Below the pieces are notes generated by a model that had not been told where the DNA came from, did not search any database, and saw only the letters and a program-made list of their open reading frames with translations. Source: Planctopirus ephydatiae (GTDB lineage: Bacteria > Planctomycetota > Planctomycetia > Planctomycetales > Planctomycetaceae). From it: a DNA stretch of 64,000 bases. Within the stretch, counting starts at the first letter, position 1, and every line of letters starts with the position of its first letter. Position numbers and translations under genes: made by a program. This document shows positions 1-8,044 of this stretch, in pieces. The DNA lies in assembly GCF_007752345.1 (NCBI RefSeq), contig NZ_CP036299.1:1116001-1180000 (forward strand). Reading direction: 5' to 3'.

Positions 1-1
1 C

Positions 2-358
2 TGCATCAGACAACTCTCAACCTCGTCGATGACGCATTGGATCGTGCTGGATCTGGCAGATGTGGGGCAAAGCACAGGCGGTTCAACGGCAGAGCAGATT
101 CGACGGCTCCAGGAAACATTGGAGAATACGAGTGGCAACTGGGAATACCCTGCCGAAAGTCGTCAAAGCATGCTTGCCCAAAGCTGCCAGCATCGCACAC
201 AGGCAGTTCCAACGGTAAGAACCCCCACCATTCTGGCTGGTGGAGGCATGCGGACGGCCCAGGATGTTCTGCAATTGCAGACACAGGGGGTGAGTGGTGT
301 GCTTGTGGCCACGGCACTGATGACAGGTGCGATTACACCCGATCAGTTCGCCCATTGA
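2..358 (+). CDS. HisA/HisF-related TIM-barrel protein, 3' part only
   Basis: The reading frame is open from the left window edge, so only the last 118 codons are present and the start lies outside. The C-terminal part carries PTILAGGGMRT followed by GVSGVLVATALMTG. This is the phosphate-binding glycine-rich end of a HisA/HisF-type (beta/alpha)8 barrel, where HisA has a GG(I/V)xx and GxxxALxxG pattern. HisA proper isomerises ProFAR in histidine synthesis. Planctomycetes and methanogens also have HisA paralogues of other function, so I do not call it HisA. It is convergent with the DAHP synthase gene that follows, 68 bp away, with no obvious terminator between them. Confidence 0.65.
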   Translation, partial: CIRQLSTSSMTHWIVLDLADVGQSTGGSTAEQIRRLQETLENTSGNWEYPAESRQSMLAQSCQHRTQAVPTVRTPTILAGGGMRTAQDVLQLQTQGVSGVLVATALMTGAITPDQFAH

Positions 359-426
359 CGAATGCCTGAAACGAAATGACAAGCTGTTCAAAGAGAATTG
401 CTCAATACTGATTGACTCGTCTCTTC

Positions 427-1503
427 TCAGGCAGTGACTTCAGCCGGTGTGGGGTTCATTTTTTCATACGCTGAGAGGATGAGTTCTTCGGTTTCTTCCC
501 AGCCAATACAGCCATCGGTAATTGAGACACCGTACTTCAGATCGGCAGGGTTTTTGAGAGGCTGACTGCCAGGGAAGAGGTTGCTTTCCACCATGACTCC
601 TGCCAGTGCCGTCTCTCCATCGAGACGCCGCTGGATGACATCGTTCCAGACAATGTGTTGCTTGGTGTAATCCTTGTTCGAGTTCGCATGGCTGCAATCC
701 ACCATGATTCGATCACAAAGATTGAGTGCGCGGAGCTTGGAGACCGCTTCCTGCACGTTTTCTGGTGCATAGTTGGGAGCTGTTCGCCCGCCACGCAAGA
801 CGAGCATCCCCCAGGGGTTCCCTTTGGTGTTGATGATGCAGGTTTTCCCTTCGGAGTCGATGCCCAGGAAACTGTGCGATGTTCGAGCCGCCTGCATGGC
901 ATCGAGAGCGACCTGCAAAGTGCCGTCCGTCCCGTTTTTGTAACCGACGGGCATGGAAAGACCGCTGGCCATCTGCCGATGAGTGGGTGATTCTGTGGTT
1001 CGGGCACCAATAGCCGCAAAGGCCAGCAAGTCGGAAATGTATTGAGGCGTAATGGATTCGAGCAGTTCGGTCGCTGCTGGTAGCCCCATATCGTTCACTT
1101 CCAGCAGAATGCGGCGGGCAGCCCGCAAGCCGGTGGCGATATCGAAGGTCTCATTGAGGTGAGGGTCGTTAATCAGCCCTTTCCAACCGACGGTTGTGCG
1201 TGGTTTTTCGAAATAGACACGCATCACGATCAGCATGTGGCTTTTGACCTTCTCGGCCAGCTCTCGCAGCTTGCGGGCATACTCGAGGGCCGCCACATGA
1301 TCGTGAATCGAACAGGGGCCGACAGTCACAAACAGACGGGAATCTTCACCACTGAGAATCCGCTTGATCGCTTCGCGCCCTTCGACAACAGTTCGCATTG
1401 CGGAATCGGAAATCGTTTCTTCCGACTTCAGGTATCGGGGGGCAATCAGTGGCACAGTATCCCGAACATTCACGTTTTGGAGCGGTTGCATAACAGTCGA
1501 CAT
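427..1503 (-). CDS. aroG: 3-deoxy-7-phosphoheptulonate synthase, class I (DAHP synthase)
   Basis: Condenses phosphoenolpyruvate with erythrose 4-phosphate, the first step of the shikimate pathway in the cytoplasm. At 358 residues it has the length of E. coli AroF/AroG/AroH. Visible class I signatures are VGPCSIHD (metal-ligand Cys near residue 63), MRVYFEKPRTTVGWKG (PEP and phosphate site), GARTTESPTHRQMASG, VGYKNGTDG, VDCSHANS and GVMVESNL, with YGVSITDGCIGWEET near the end. Which effector (Phe, Tyr or Trp) controls it cannot be read from the sequence. The aminotransferase gene lies 284 bp upstream on the same strand, and that spacer holds a long inverted repeat. The start at 1503 has no convincing Shine-Dalgarno sequence. 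Confidence 0.95.
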   Translation of the reverse strand: MSTVMQPLQNVNVRDTVPLIAPRYLKSEETISDSAMRTVVEGREAIKRILSGEDSRLFVTVGPCSIHDHVAALEYARKLRELAEKVKSHMLIVMRVYFEKPRTTVGWKGLINDPHLNETFDIATGLRAARRILLEVNDMGLPAATELLESITPQYISDLLAFAAIGARTTESPTHRQMASGLSMPVGYKNGTDGTLQVALDAMQAARTSHSFLGIDSEGKTCIINTKGNPWGMLVLRGGRTAPNYAPENVQEAVSKLRALNLCDRIMVDCSHANSNKDYTKQHIVWNDVIQRRLDGETALAGVMVESNLFPGSQPLKNPADLKYGVSITDGCIGWEETEELILSAYEKMNPTPAEVTA

Positions 1504-1569
1504 TCTGTGAAAGAACTCAGGAAAGCCTGATTGCTTGAATGCTGAAACTTCATTGATGACTCAGCGGTG

Positions 1570-1606
1570 GAATTCATCTGGCATGGGTTCAAGGCCGGAT
1601 GAATTC
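1570..1606. repeat. Inverted repeat in the leader of the DAHP synthase gene
   Basis: A 12-bp arm at 1570-1581 pairs with 1595-1606, with one G-U or mismatch, around a loop of about 13 nt. It lies about 70-100 bp upstream of the DAHP synthase start. There is no T-run on either side, so it is not a classical terminator. It could be an RNA hairpin or an operator dyad. Confidence 0.5.
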
Positions 1607-1787
1607 GACAAATTTCAGGCACCCTAAGGAAAGTCTCGTTTCTAGGATTTTAGATGAGAGCCAGGCCACGGAACAGTCGCAGAGCTGGTTTTCAGATGAG
1701 TTTGCCAGTGAAAAGAGAGCTCTGGTGCTCGTCAATTGAATTCTCCACGAGTCATTTCGCACTGATTCATCTCAGGATCCGCACCGA

Positions 1788-3011
1788 CTAACCTGCGGAT
1801 TCTGCACTGGCGAGGAACTTCTCGATGGCATCAAAACCTTGCTTGAGCGTTTCGTCATCCGTGGCGAACGAAAGTCTCACAAATCCAGGTGCGCCAAAGG
1901 CATCGCCCGTTACCAGAGCGACATGAGCCTCTTCGAGCAGTATGGTGCAGAACTCGCTGGCGTCCTTCGCGACTTTCCCACCCGCCAATGGCTTATTGAG
2001 CATCGATGAAATATTGAAGAACATGTAGAACGCACCACCGGGGGGCGGACAGGTCACACCAAACCGTTCCTGCCAGGGCCGCAGTCGGCTGAGCGAATAC
2101 TCCCTGCGACGTTCGAAGACCACTCGCATGGCTTCGACAGATTCCTGAGGTCCATCGAGTGCCGTGACAGCCGCATACTGGCTGATGCTGCAAGGATTGG
2201 ATGTTTCCTGGCTTTGGAGGTTATCCATGGCCTTGATGATGGCTGCCGGGCCGATTGTCCAGCCAATACGCCAGCCGGTCATGGCATAAGCTTTACTGAC
2301 ACCACTGACAATGATCGTCAGGGCTTTGATTTCGGGACTGAAGCTGGCGAATGAGCGGAATTCGCTGCCGGGATAAATGAGCTTCTCGTAGATTTCATCG
2401 GAGAGCACAGGAATGTTCCGAGCCACTGCGACCTTGGCCAGAGCTTCCAGTTGTGCTGGAGTGTAAGCAGCCCCTGTCGGATTGCTGGGATTATTGAGCA
2501 GCAGCAGTTTGGTTCGAGGAGTAATGGCTGCCTCAAACTGCTCGGCCGTCATCACAAAGCCACTGGCTTCTGTCGTTTCGACGAGCACAGGAACGGCACC
2601 TGTCAGTTCGACCAGTGCCCCATAACTGACCCAGTAAGGTGTCGGGATGATGACTTCATCACCAGGGCCGCAAAGTGTCGCCAATACGTTATGAATCGAG
2701 TGCTTGGCGCCGTTCGAGATCAGCACCTGATTGGGAGCGTAGTCGAGATTGTAATCGCGCTTGTAAGCCCGGCAGACAGCTTCCTTCAGTTCGGCAATAC
2801 CACCAGAAGGTGTGTAATGCGTTTTGCCGGCTTTCATCGCTTCAATCGCCGCCGCCTGGATATGCTCAGGAGTGTTAAAGTCGGGTTCACCCAGCGTGAA
2901 GTCGAGAACCTTAACGCCTTTGTTTTTCAGCTCTCTTGCTTTGGCAGCAGCGGCTAAAGTGGCTGAAGGCTTGAGAGCTTCCACGAGCGGAGACAATGTC
3001 ATGGCGGGCAT
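1788..3011 (-). CDS. PLP-dependent aminotransferase, class I (aspartate aminotransferase type)
   Basis: Fold-type I aminotransferase of the Ib subgroup, which moves amino groups between aspartate or similar acids and 2-oxoglutarate. Of 407 residues, the key ones are visible: THYTPSGGIAELKEAV (residues 64-79), NPSNPTG (174-180), SDEIYEK (204-210), the PLP lysine K240 in SGVSKAYAMTGWRIGW, and a C-terminal FVRLSFA with the carboxylate-binding Arg. Subgroup Ib enzymes (AspB of Bacillus and Thermus) can also transaminate prephenate or aromatic acids, which would suit its position beside DAHP synthase; that link is inference. Codon 4 (ATG at 3002) is a possible alternative start. Confidence 0.9.
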   Translation of the reverse strand: MPAMTLSPLVEALKPSATLAAAAKARELKNKGVKVLDFTLGEPDFNTPEHIQAAAIEAMKAGKTHYTPSGGIAELKEAVCRAYKRDYNLDYAPNQVLISNGAKHSIHNVLATLCGPGDEVIIPTPYWVSYGALVELTGAVPVLVETTEASGFVMTAEQFEAAITPRTKLLLLNNPSNPTGAAYTPAQLEALAKVAVARNIPVLSDEIYEKLIYPGSEFRSFASFSPEIKALTIIVSGVSKAYAMTGWRIGWTIGPAAIIKAMDNLQSQETSNPCSISQYAAVTALDGPQESVEAMRVVFERRREYSLSRLRPWQERFGVTCPPPGGAFYMFFNISSMLNKPLAGGKVAKDASEFCTILLEEAHVALVTGDAFGAPGFVRLSFATDDETLKQGFDAIEKFLASAESAG

Positions 3012-3529
3012 GGCAGGCAGTTTTCTATCGTTACAGTAGCGGGAGAAGAATCTCGAAGCCGGGCTTCAGGATTCATGGGTGGGCCAGAAGTTTGTGGGCT
3101 GTGTTTTCACGTCCAACTTAGCTCCACCTCGAAATATCGCACGTTGAGATTGTCAGATGAGACGACGCCAGCGTCAAGGAACGACCCCTTGCGGCAGCAA
3201 TTAGAAATGATCGTCAGCCGTTTTATGACGCTTGGAATCGATGGCAGGTTCGCGATGGTTCGCCCCGCGTTTCGATACCGCCTGGCAGTTCGTTTGATCC
3301 AAATCGACGACTTCACCGCCAGCAGGCCTGGATCACGCAACTGATACAGCCGGTTTTTTCCGCGAAATCGCTGATTTTGTTACAGAACCCCCAAACCTAC
3401 CAGCCAGTTTGGCCGATAGAATTTGCCGTAATCAGTTCTCGAAAGAGTTACGTCGAGCCGTGATTCCCCGAAGTCAAAAGTTGCGTTGCACGGAGTGACA
3501 ATAAACCGTTGCAATAAAACAGATTCCGA

Positions 3530-3558
3530 TTGACCTGTTTCGCGAAGCATCCTAAAAC
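3530..3558 (+). promoter_or_regulatory. Candidate sigma-70-type promoter of the H1-like gene
   Basis: TTGACC (3530-3535) and TAAAAC (3553-3558) are separated by exactly 17 bp. The first matches the -35 consensus at 5 of 6 bases and the second the -10 consensus at 4 of 6. Transcription would begin near 3565 and give a leader of about 160 nt. This is pattern matching only. Confidence 0.35.
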
Positions 3559-3598
3559 TGAATCTGTCGGGTCTGTTCTAAGTTTCAAGGATGAACCT

Positions 3599-3710
3599 CA
3601 CTCTTCCCGGAGAGTGTGACTGTTAGGCGCAAAACTCGCTCCAAGGACGCTAGAGCGAACTCCCCTCGAGATGATCTCACCGTGGGAGTATTAAGTGCGT
3701 CCAGACACTT
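3599..3710 (+). promoter_or_regulatory. Structured 5' leader with four consecutive small hairpins
   Basis: Complementary arms are 3599-3604 with 3611-3616, 3636-3640 with 3654-3658, 3660-3664 with 3684-3688, and 3693-3697 with 3706-3710. The last ends just before the AGGAG ribosome site at 3712-3716. The individual stems are short (5-6 bp). It is their even succession in the leader that is notable. Confidence 0.35.
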
Positions 3711-3725
3711 CAGGAGTTATTGAGC

Positions 3726-4022
3726 ATGGCGACCAAAACGACGACGAAGGCTGCTCCAGCGAAAAAGCCAGTTGAAAAGAAGGCTGCTCCAGCCGCCAAG
3801 CCCGCCGCAGCAAAGCCAGCGAAGTCGACCAAGCCTAAGGCTGAAAAGCCTGCCAAGGCTGCACCAGCCGCTAAGCCTGCCAAGGCCACCAAGGCTGCTC
3901 CCGCTGCAAAGCCAGCCAAGTCCACCAAGCCCAAGGCAGCTCCAGCCGCCAAGGCCGAAAAGCCTGCCAAGGCACCTAAGGCTGCCAAGCCAGCTGCCCC
4001 CAAGACACCTGCTGCCAGCTAG
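3726..4022 (+). CDS. Lysine/alanine/proline-rich histone H1-like protein
   Basis: A 98-residue protein made almost only of Ala, Lys and Pro, with a few Thr and Ser. It is built from imperfect repeats such as AAPAAKPAK, STKPKA and AEKPAK. There is no acidic or hydrophobic core, so it should be disordered and strongly basic. It resembles the tail of eukaryotic histone H1 and the bacterial Hc1/AlgP/HctB-like nucleoid proteins known in planctomycetes and chlamydiae. DNA binding is inferred from composition. The ATG at 3726 is preceded by AGGAG at 3712-3716, which decides the start; a TTG two codons earlier is less likely. A terminator follows at 4107. Confidence 0.75.
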   Translation: MATKTTTKAAPAKKPVEKKAAPAAKPAAAKPAKSTKPKAEKPAKAAPAAKPAKATKAAPAAKPAKSTKPKAAPAAKAEKPAKAPKAAKPAAPKTPAAS

Positions 4023-4106
4023 TGCCTTGCACTAACACTCAACACAGCATTCGCTTGCCACTCCGACACTCTCGCGATTGGCCCCGTTCATGAAACAACA
4101 AAGCAG

Positions 4107-4149
4107 AGAAGCCGGCATTTCCTTGTGATCTGCTGGCTTCTAGCTTTTT
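4107..4149 (+). terminator. Rho-independent terminator after the H1-like gene
   Basis: An 11-bp stem (4107-4117 with 4131-4141, one G-U pair) with a 13-nt loop is followed by a T-rich stretch. Confidence 0.7.
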
Positions 4150-4179
4150 AAGGGGCGATGACTGGCACATGCCCATCCA

Positions 4180-5493
4180 TTACGACTTCACAAGTCGCGT
4201 GCTGAAATGTGGATTTGGAAGCATAATCGAGGAAATCACGCAGAAACCAAGCATTGCTTCCATCAGCAGAAAAACCACACCCAGCCCATAAACGTCACCC
4301 AGCCAACCTAAGAGTGGCACAACCATGCCACCCACACTCACAGCCAGGCCAATCGTCACTCCAGAAGCCATGCCCACCCGGTTCGGCAGATACTCCTGAC
4401 CCAGCACGACGGCTGGACTGGCCGGTGCGAAAAACAGCACAGCCGTCAAAGCGACCATCGCAGCCCCTAACTCCATCGATGGCGACCACACCATCAGGGG
4501 AAATGTCAGCATCGACAACCCAAACCCTGTGATCAAAGTGGCCCTGCGACTGAACCGGTCGGCAAACCAGCCTCCGAGAATTGTGCCACCAATTCCAGCT
4601 GCCAGAAAGACCGATAAGATCGTCGTGCCCGAAGCCAGGATCACATTGAGATCGAACGCCCCTGCACTCGCGGAATTGCCTGCGTCCGCCCAGCGCTGTC
4701 GCCAGTAAAGTGCCAGAAACGTGTTGATCGCAAAGAACACAATCGATCGCGCTACGACACTGATGGTCAGTACGCCGAAGCCATACCAGTCATCTTTCGC
4801 CGGGGCGATCGCCACCTGCGGCCTCTGCCTCGATGGCGAAGCAGACATTGAGAATTGCCGGGCCAACAGTGCTGCCACAATAACCGCAGGGAGAATGACC
4901 CACAGCATCCCCAGCCTTCCACTCGATTCGAGCAGCCACCAGCCGAGGGCCGGTGCCATGGCAAACCCCACACTACCACCCAGCGAAAAGTAACTCATCG
5001 CGGTGGTGCGATAATCGCCCGCCGCCAGATGAGCTTGCCTCGCTGCTTCCGGATGAAAGGCCGCAATTCCGAAACCACTCAGTGCCAGTGCAAAGAGCAA
5101 CAATCCATAACTGGGGCTTTGTGCCCCTATTCCTAGAGGAATCCCGGCCAGCAGCACACTCGCAGGAAGCAGCCAGTGGAGCTTCAAACGGTCGGCCATC
5201 TGCCCGAAGACGGGTTGCACAATCGACGACATCGCTGCAGTGGCAAATACCAGCGAGGCACTCATGAAGTATGTGTAGTTTTCTTTAAGCACCAGGTACG
5301 AAACCATGGCCGGGACAAGCCCCTGGCAGAGATCCACCGTGGCATGTCCAATCGTCAGCAGCGAGATCGAGCGAGTTTCAATCGGCCTCAAAATCGGGGT
5401 CGAACGTGTCTCGACTCGTTCCTCATCAGCGATGGAAATCATCGAGCGACCAGCAGCTTCCCTGCGCTGACCAGGTATCAAAACGGACGGCAT
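4180..5493 (-). CDS. MFS transporter, fosmidomycin-resistance (Fsr) type
   Basis: A 437-residue polytopic inner-membrane protein of the major facilitator superfamily with about 12 hydrophobic segments. After a polar N-terminus of about 45 residues it reads IGHATVDLCQGLVPAM, then VQPVFGQMADR (motif A region), FGIAAFHPEAARQAHLAAGD and FSLGGSVGFAMAPALGWWL. The HPEAAR and GGSVG segments match the characteristic segments of E. coli Fsr. The second half has WFADRFSRRATL as its motif A copy. Substrate is unknown; family members export small molecules such as fosmidomycin. A second in-frame ATG is at residue 18. The gene diverges from the sigma-54 activator gene. Confidence 0.85.
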   Translation of the reverse strand: MPSVLIPGQRREAAGRSMISIADEERVETRSTPILRPIETRSISLLTIGHATVDLCQGLVPAMVSYLVLKENYTYFMSASLVFATAAMSSIVQPVFGQMADRLKLHWLLPASVLLAGIPLGIGAQSPSYGLLLFALALSGFGIAAFHPEAARQAHLAAGDYRTTAMSYFSLGGSVGFAMAPALGWWLLESSGRLGMLWVILPAVIVAALLARQFSMSASPSRQRPQVAIAPAKDDWYGFGVLTISVVARSIVFFAINTFLALYWRQRWADAGNSASAGAFDLNVILASGTTILSVFLAAGIGGTILGGWFADRFSRRATLITGFGLSMLTFPLMVWSPSMELGAAMVALTAVLFFAPASPAVVLGQEYLPNRVGMASGVTIGLAVSVGGMVVPLLGWLGDVYGLGVVFLLMEAMLGFCVISSIMLPNPHFSTRLVKS

Positions 5494-6084
5494 AACAGCA
5501 TCAATCGAAAAGTGAACTCATTCTCACGACTGCCAGCTGTCCATCAGTTAACAGCCAACCCGGCCAGACGGATTGCACCATGGAACATGTTGTCTGGCGG
5601 CAACTCTCCTCGGGTTATCAGCAAGTACCGCGATCAAAGCTCAGTTCTAACACCTGGCAAGAGCTTTCTCTCGATCCCGCCAGAAAATCACAGGTACTGG
5701 TTTCTTGCCGCAGCCCTTATTTGATCACTCCGTCGGGACACACCTCGCCTGCCGCCGGTTCAAGGAAATTCCAGTTGTGCTGGCCGTGTCGGTCTTTGGC
5801 AACATCTGTGGATGATTCACCACATGCCACGCTTCTCTGTGGTCTTCCGGCAACATGCAACCACCGCGATGCTGATTTTGAGCGTACGCGCAAATTGTCG
5901 CAACATGTTGGCATAAAACATTTTGTGAGCATGAAAAATCCCTGGGGATGCCTCTGTTCAGGATTGTGGCGCGGCGTTTGTTCTCTCTCCTTTACGCACC
6001 GTCAAGTGGTGCAATCAAACCGCTGCGTTTCCATCGATTTTTCATCAAGCATTTTACGGCACACTCAACCCTGGGTCTCTCGCC
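5494..6084. other. 591-bp divergent spacer
   Basis: Separates the MFS gene (minus) from the sigma-54 activator gene (plus), so it should hold two promoters. I see a perfect 10-bp palindrome, CAACATGTTG at 5901-5910, that could be an operator. Long open frames across it overlap on both strands and look spurious. I found no sigma-54 (-24/-12) promoter. Confidence 0.4.
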
Positions 6085-7620
6085 ATGAACAAACCTGTCA
6101 TCGTTGTCCTTTCATGCGATCAGCAACTGGCCGTGGAACTCCCTTCAGCCTTGCAGGGCCGGGTTGATGTTCGTGCCTGCGATACAACTGAAGAGGTACA
6201 GGATCTGCTCCGGACAGTCACACCTCAAGGTTTTGTGGCAGACTTCCGCCGGACATCTCACACCGGGATGGCCGAGGCCCGTTTGCTGTCACTTCTGCAA
6301 GAACGATTCCCCGCACTGCGAATTGCGCTGCTGACTCCCGATCGCTGCCCGGAACCACTGCAGGCCCGAGCCGACGAAACCGATCTGACACACTTCAAGG
6401 GCCGTGTCGATTCTCAGATCCTGGCCCAGACATTCCGGGAACTGGCCGATCGCGTGGCCCCGGTAGAACTTCCGACATTACCCAGAGGCCAGGCGAGCAC
6501 CAACGCAGATCCTCAGTTTCCGGCGGCACGAAACACACCGGTGAGTACACCACGGGCCGCAATGACCAGCACCTCATCAACACGTAGTGCAGTTCCCGCC
6601 CACGAAACCGCTTTGCTCGATACGTCGGCAGCCAGCATCAGCCGCCGGTTTGAAACGAGTTCACCACAACTCCAGCAGATGCTGGCCGATCTGGAGATCG
6701 CGGCCCGCCACGATGTCACCATTATGCTCATTGGCGAGACCGGTGCGGGAAAGACCTATCTTTCGAGACTCATTCACGAAGCCTCACCCCGGCGAACCGA
6801 TCCGTTCCTGCCTGTCGCCTGCGGTGCCCTTCCCGATGACCTTATTGAAAGTGAACTCTTCGGCCACATGAAAGGCTCGTTCACCAGTGCCCATGCTGAT
6901 AAAGAAGGCAAGTTCATCGCTGCGAAGCGAGGGTCACTTCTGCTCGACGAAATCGATGTCCTCGGCCTCGAACAGCAGGTTAAGCTGCTGAGAGTCATTG
7001 AAACGGGTGAGTTTGAACCTGTGGGTTCGAACCAGACGCTTCGCTCGCAGGCCCGGCTGATCGTTGCGAGTAACCTCGAACTGCAGCCGCTGGTTGAACA
7101 GGGCCGCTTCCGCCCCGATCTCTACTATCGCCTCAATATGCTCAAGTTCAACATCCCGCCACTGCGGCATCGCAAGGTCGATATTGTTCCTCTGGCCCGG
7201 CGGTTTGTCAGGCAGTTTGTGCAGAAGCATGGAGTGACGATTCGCGAGATCGACCCGGGTCTGTTCGAAACTCTGTTGGGATACCCCTGGCCTGGGAACG
7301 TCCGCGAGCTGGAGCATGTGATTCAGCGGGCGGTGATTTATTGCCGCGATGGCGTGCTGCGGGCAGAACATCTTCCCTCGCACATTGTGGGAGGTTATGC
7401 CGGGCCGACGAACGATCCTTCGGTGGATCTGGGGCATCAGTTCGTCACCACAGCGACACCAAAGCAGAGCCTGGAAGGACAGATTGCGCTGACAGAGAAA
7501 GAGATTATCGAACAGGCCCTCTTCAAGAACAGTTTTAGCAGAACACGAACCGCCAAGGATTTAGGTATCAGCCGCGTGACACTCTACAACAAGATGAAAC
7601 GCTACGGCATCGGTAACTAG
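6085..7620 (+). CDS. Sigma-54-type transcriptional activator (NtrC family) with degenerate receiver
   Basis: 511 residues. The N-terminal 120 resemble a response-regulator receiver: D53 sits at the phospho-acceptor position and K105 in FKGRVDS at the usual Lys. The acidic pair near residue 10 is reduced to one Asp (SCDQ) and the Lys is not followed by Pro. A Ser/Thr/Pro-rich linker (about 130-185) leads to an AAA+ domain with GETGAGKT (217-224), Walker B LLLDEID (285-291) and an arginine-finger region. The C-terminus has a Fis-type helix-turn-helix (about 480-508, TRTAKDLGISRVTLYNKMKR). The loop that contacts sigma-54, normally GAFTGA, reads GSFTSA (264-269). No sensor kinase gene is adjacent. 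Target genes are unknown. Confidence 0.88.
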   Translation: MNKPVIVVLSCDQQLAVELPSALQGRVDVRACDTTEEVQDLLRTVTPQGFVADFRRTSHTGMAEARLLSLLQERFPALRIALLTPDRCPEPLQARADETDLTHFKGRVDSQILAQTFRELADRVAPVELPTLPRGQASTNADPQFPAARNTPVSTPRAAMTSTSSTRSAVPAHETALLDTSAASISRRFETSSPQLQQMLADLEIAARHDVTIMLIGETGAGKTYLSRLIHEASPRRTDPFLPVACGALPDDLIESELFGHMKGSFTSAHADKEGKFIAAKRGSLLLDEIDVLGLEQQVKLLRVIETGEFEPVGSNQTLRSQARLIVASNLELQPLVEQGRFRPDLYYRLNMLKFNIPPLRHRKVDIVPLARRFVRQFVQKHGVTIREIDPGLFETLLGYPWPGNVRELEHVIQRAVIYCRDGVLRAEHLPSHIVGGYAGPTNDPSVDLGHQFVTTATPKQSLEGQIALTEKEIIEQALFKNSFSRTRTAKDLGISRVTLYNKMKRYGIGN

Positions 7621-7655
7621 CCCCCAGCGACTCTTCAACAACGTTCCAACAACCT

Positions 7656-7694
7656 AAAAGCCCCCGGCGTTTCTCGTGAACGCCCGGGGCTTTT
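7656..7694 (+). terminator. Rho-independent terminator after the sigma-54 activator gene
   Basis: A 16-bp arm at 7656-7671 pairs with 7679-7694 with a single mismatch around a 7-nt loop. The 3' arm ends in TTTT and the 5' arm starts with AAAA, so it could work in both directions. Confidence 0.85.
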
Positions 7695-7870
7695 GCTTCT
7701 CCAAGGCGAGCGGTGGGTGTCAACCCACTATTTCTACTGGCGGGTGGCCCAAACGTGGCTTTGCACGTCTGGGTGACAAAGTCACAAGAAACATCCCACA
7801 AAAACGCCTTCTTAGGTTCTTGCTACCTGATTCCACCCGTGAAATCAACACGCCGTTTGTTCGCATTTGT

Positions 7871-7898
7871 GCCATGCTTGCGGCTCTGAGCAAGCATG
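7871..7898 (-). repeat. Dispersed palindromic repeat, copy 1
   Basis: GCCATGCTTGCGGCT followed by GAGCAAGCATG forms a hairpin. Its reverse complement closely matches the copy at 23752-23784, and a diverged copy lies at 7939-7969. Confidence 0.6.
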
Positions 7899-7938
7899 TG
7901 TTTTCGCCTTTCAATGATCAATACCACACGCAAATCCC

Positions 7939-7969
7939 GCATGCTCACTCCGAGCCGTGAGCATGGCAC
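7939..7969 (+). repeat. Dispersed palindromic repeat, copy 2
   Basis: GCATGCTCAC and GTGAGCATGGCAC flank a short loop CCGAGCC-like core. Compared with copy 3, both arms carry matching base changes (CTCAC/GTGAG against CTTGC/GCAAG). The stem is thus kept by paired substitutions. Confidence 0.6.
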
Positions 7970-8044
7970 GTAGATGATTATCGTGAGCCGGTATCCGGCA
8001 ACGCGTGGTGAAGTTGATCATCGGCAGGTAGCTTCGAGATCGCC

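Larger units (their letters stand above)
3012..3725. other. 714-bp spacer between the aminotransferase and H1-like genes
   Basis: The two genes diverge. Short open frames occur at 3075-3344 on both strands but overlap each other, lack ribosome sites and resemble no family I know. The right half holds the candidate promoter and structured leader of the H1-like gene, listed separately. Confidence 0.5.
7695..8044. other. Spacer with dispersed palindromic repeats
   Basis: No gene is supported here; one open frame (7676-7960) runs through the terminator and repeats and looks spurious. Two copies of a palindromic repeat family are listed separately. Confidence 0.45.

Noticed and set aside
168-200. 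Stretch inside the HisA-like gene that resembles the dispersed palindrome (about 28 of 33 bases)
   Set aside because: It lies within a coding frame and lacks a full paired stem, so similarity may be chance; a genome-wide count would settle it.
3075-3344. Small frames on both strands in the spacer
   Set aside because: They overlap each other, have no ribosome site and no recognisable pattern.
3710-4003. Ala/Gly/Leu-rich minus-strand frame opposite the H1-like gene
   Set aside because: It is the mirror of a low-complexity GC-rich coding strand; the plus frame has the ribosome site and terminator.
4163-4180. TGGCAC motif resembling the -24 element of a sigma-54 promoter
   Set aside because: The TTGC -12 element is not at the right distance; several similar TGGCAC hexamers occur by chance inside genes.
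7676-7960. 94-codon plus-strand frame
   Set aside because: It starts inside the terminator of the preceding gene and runs through two palindromic repeats.
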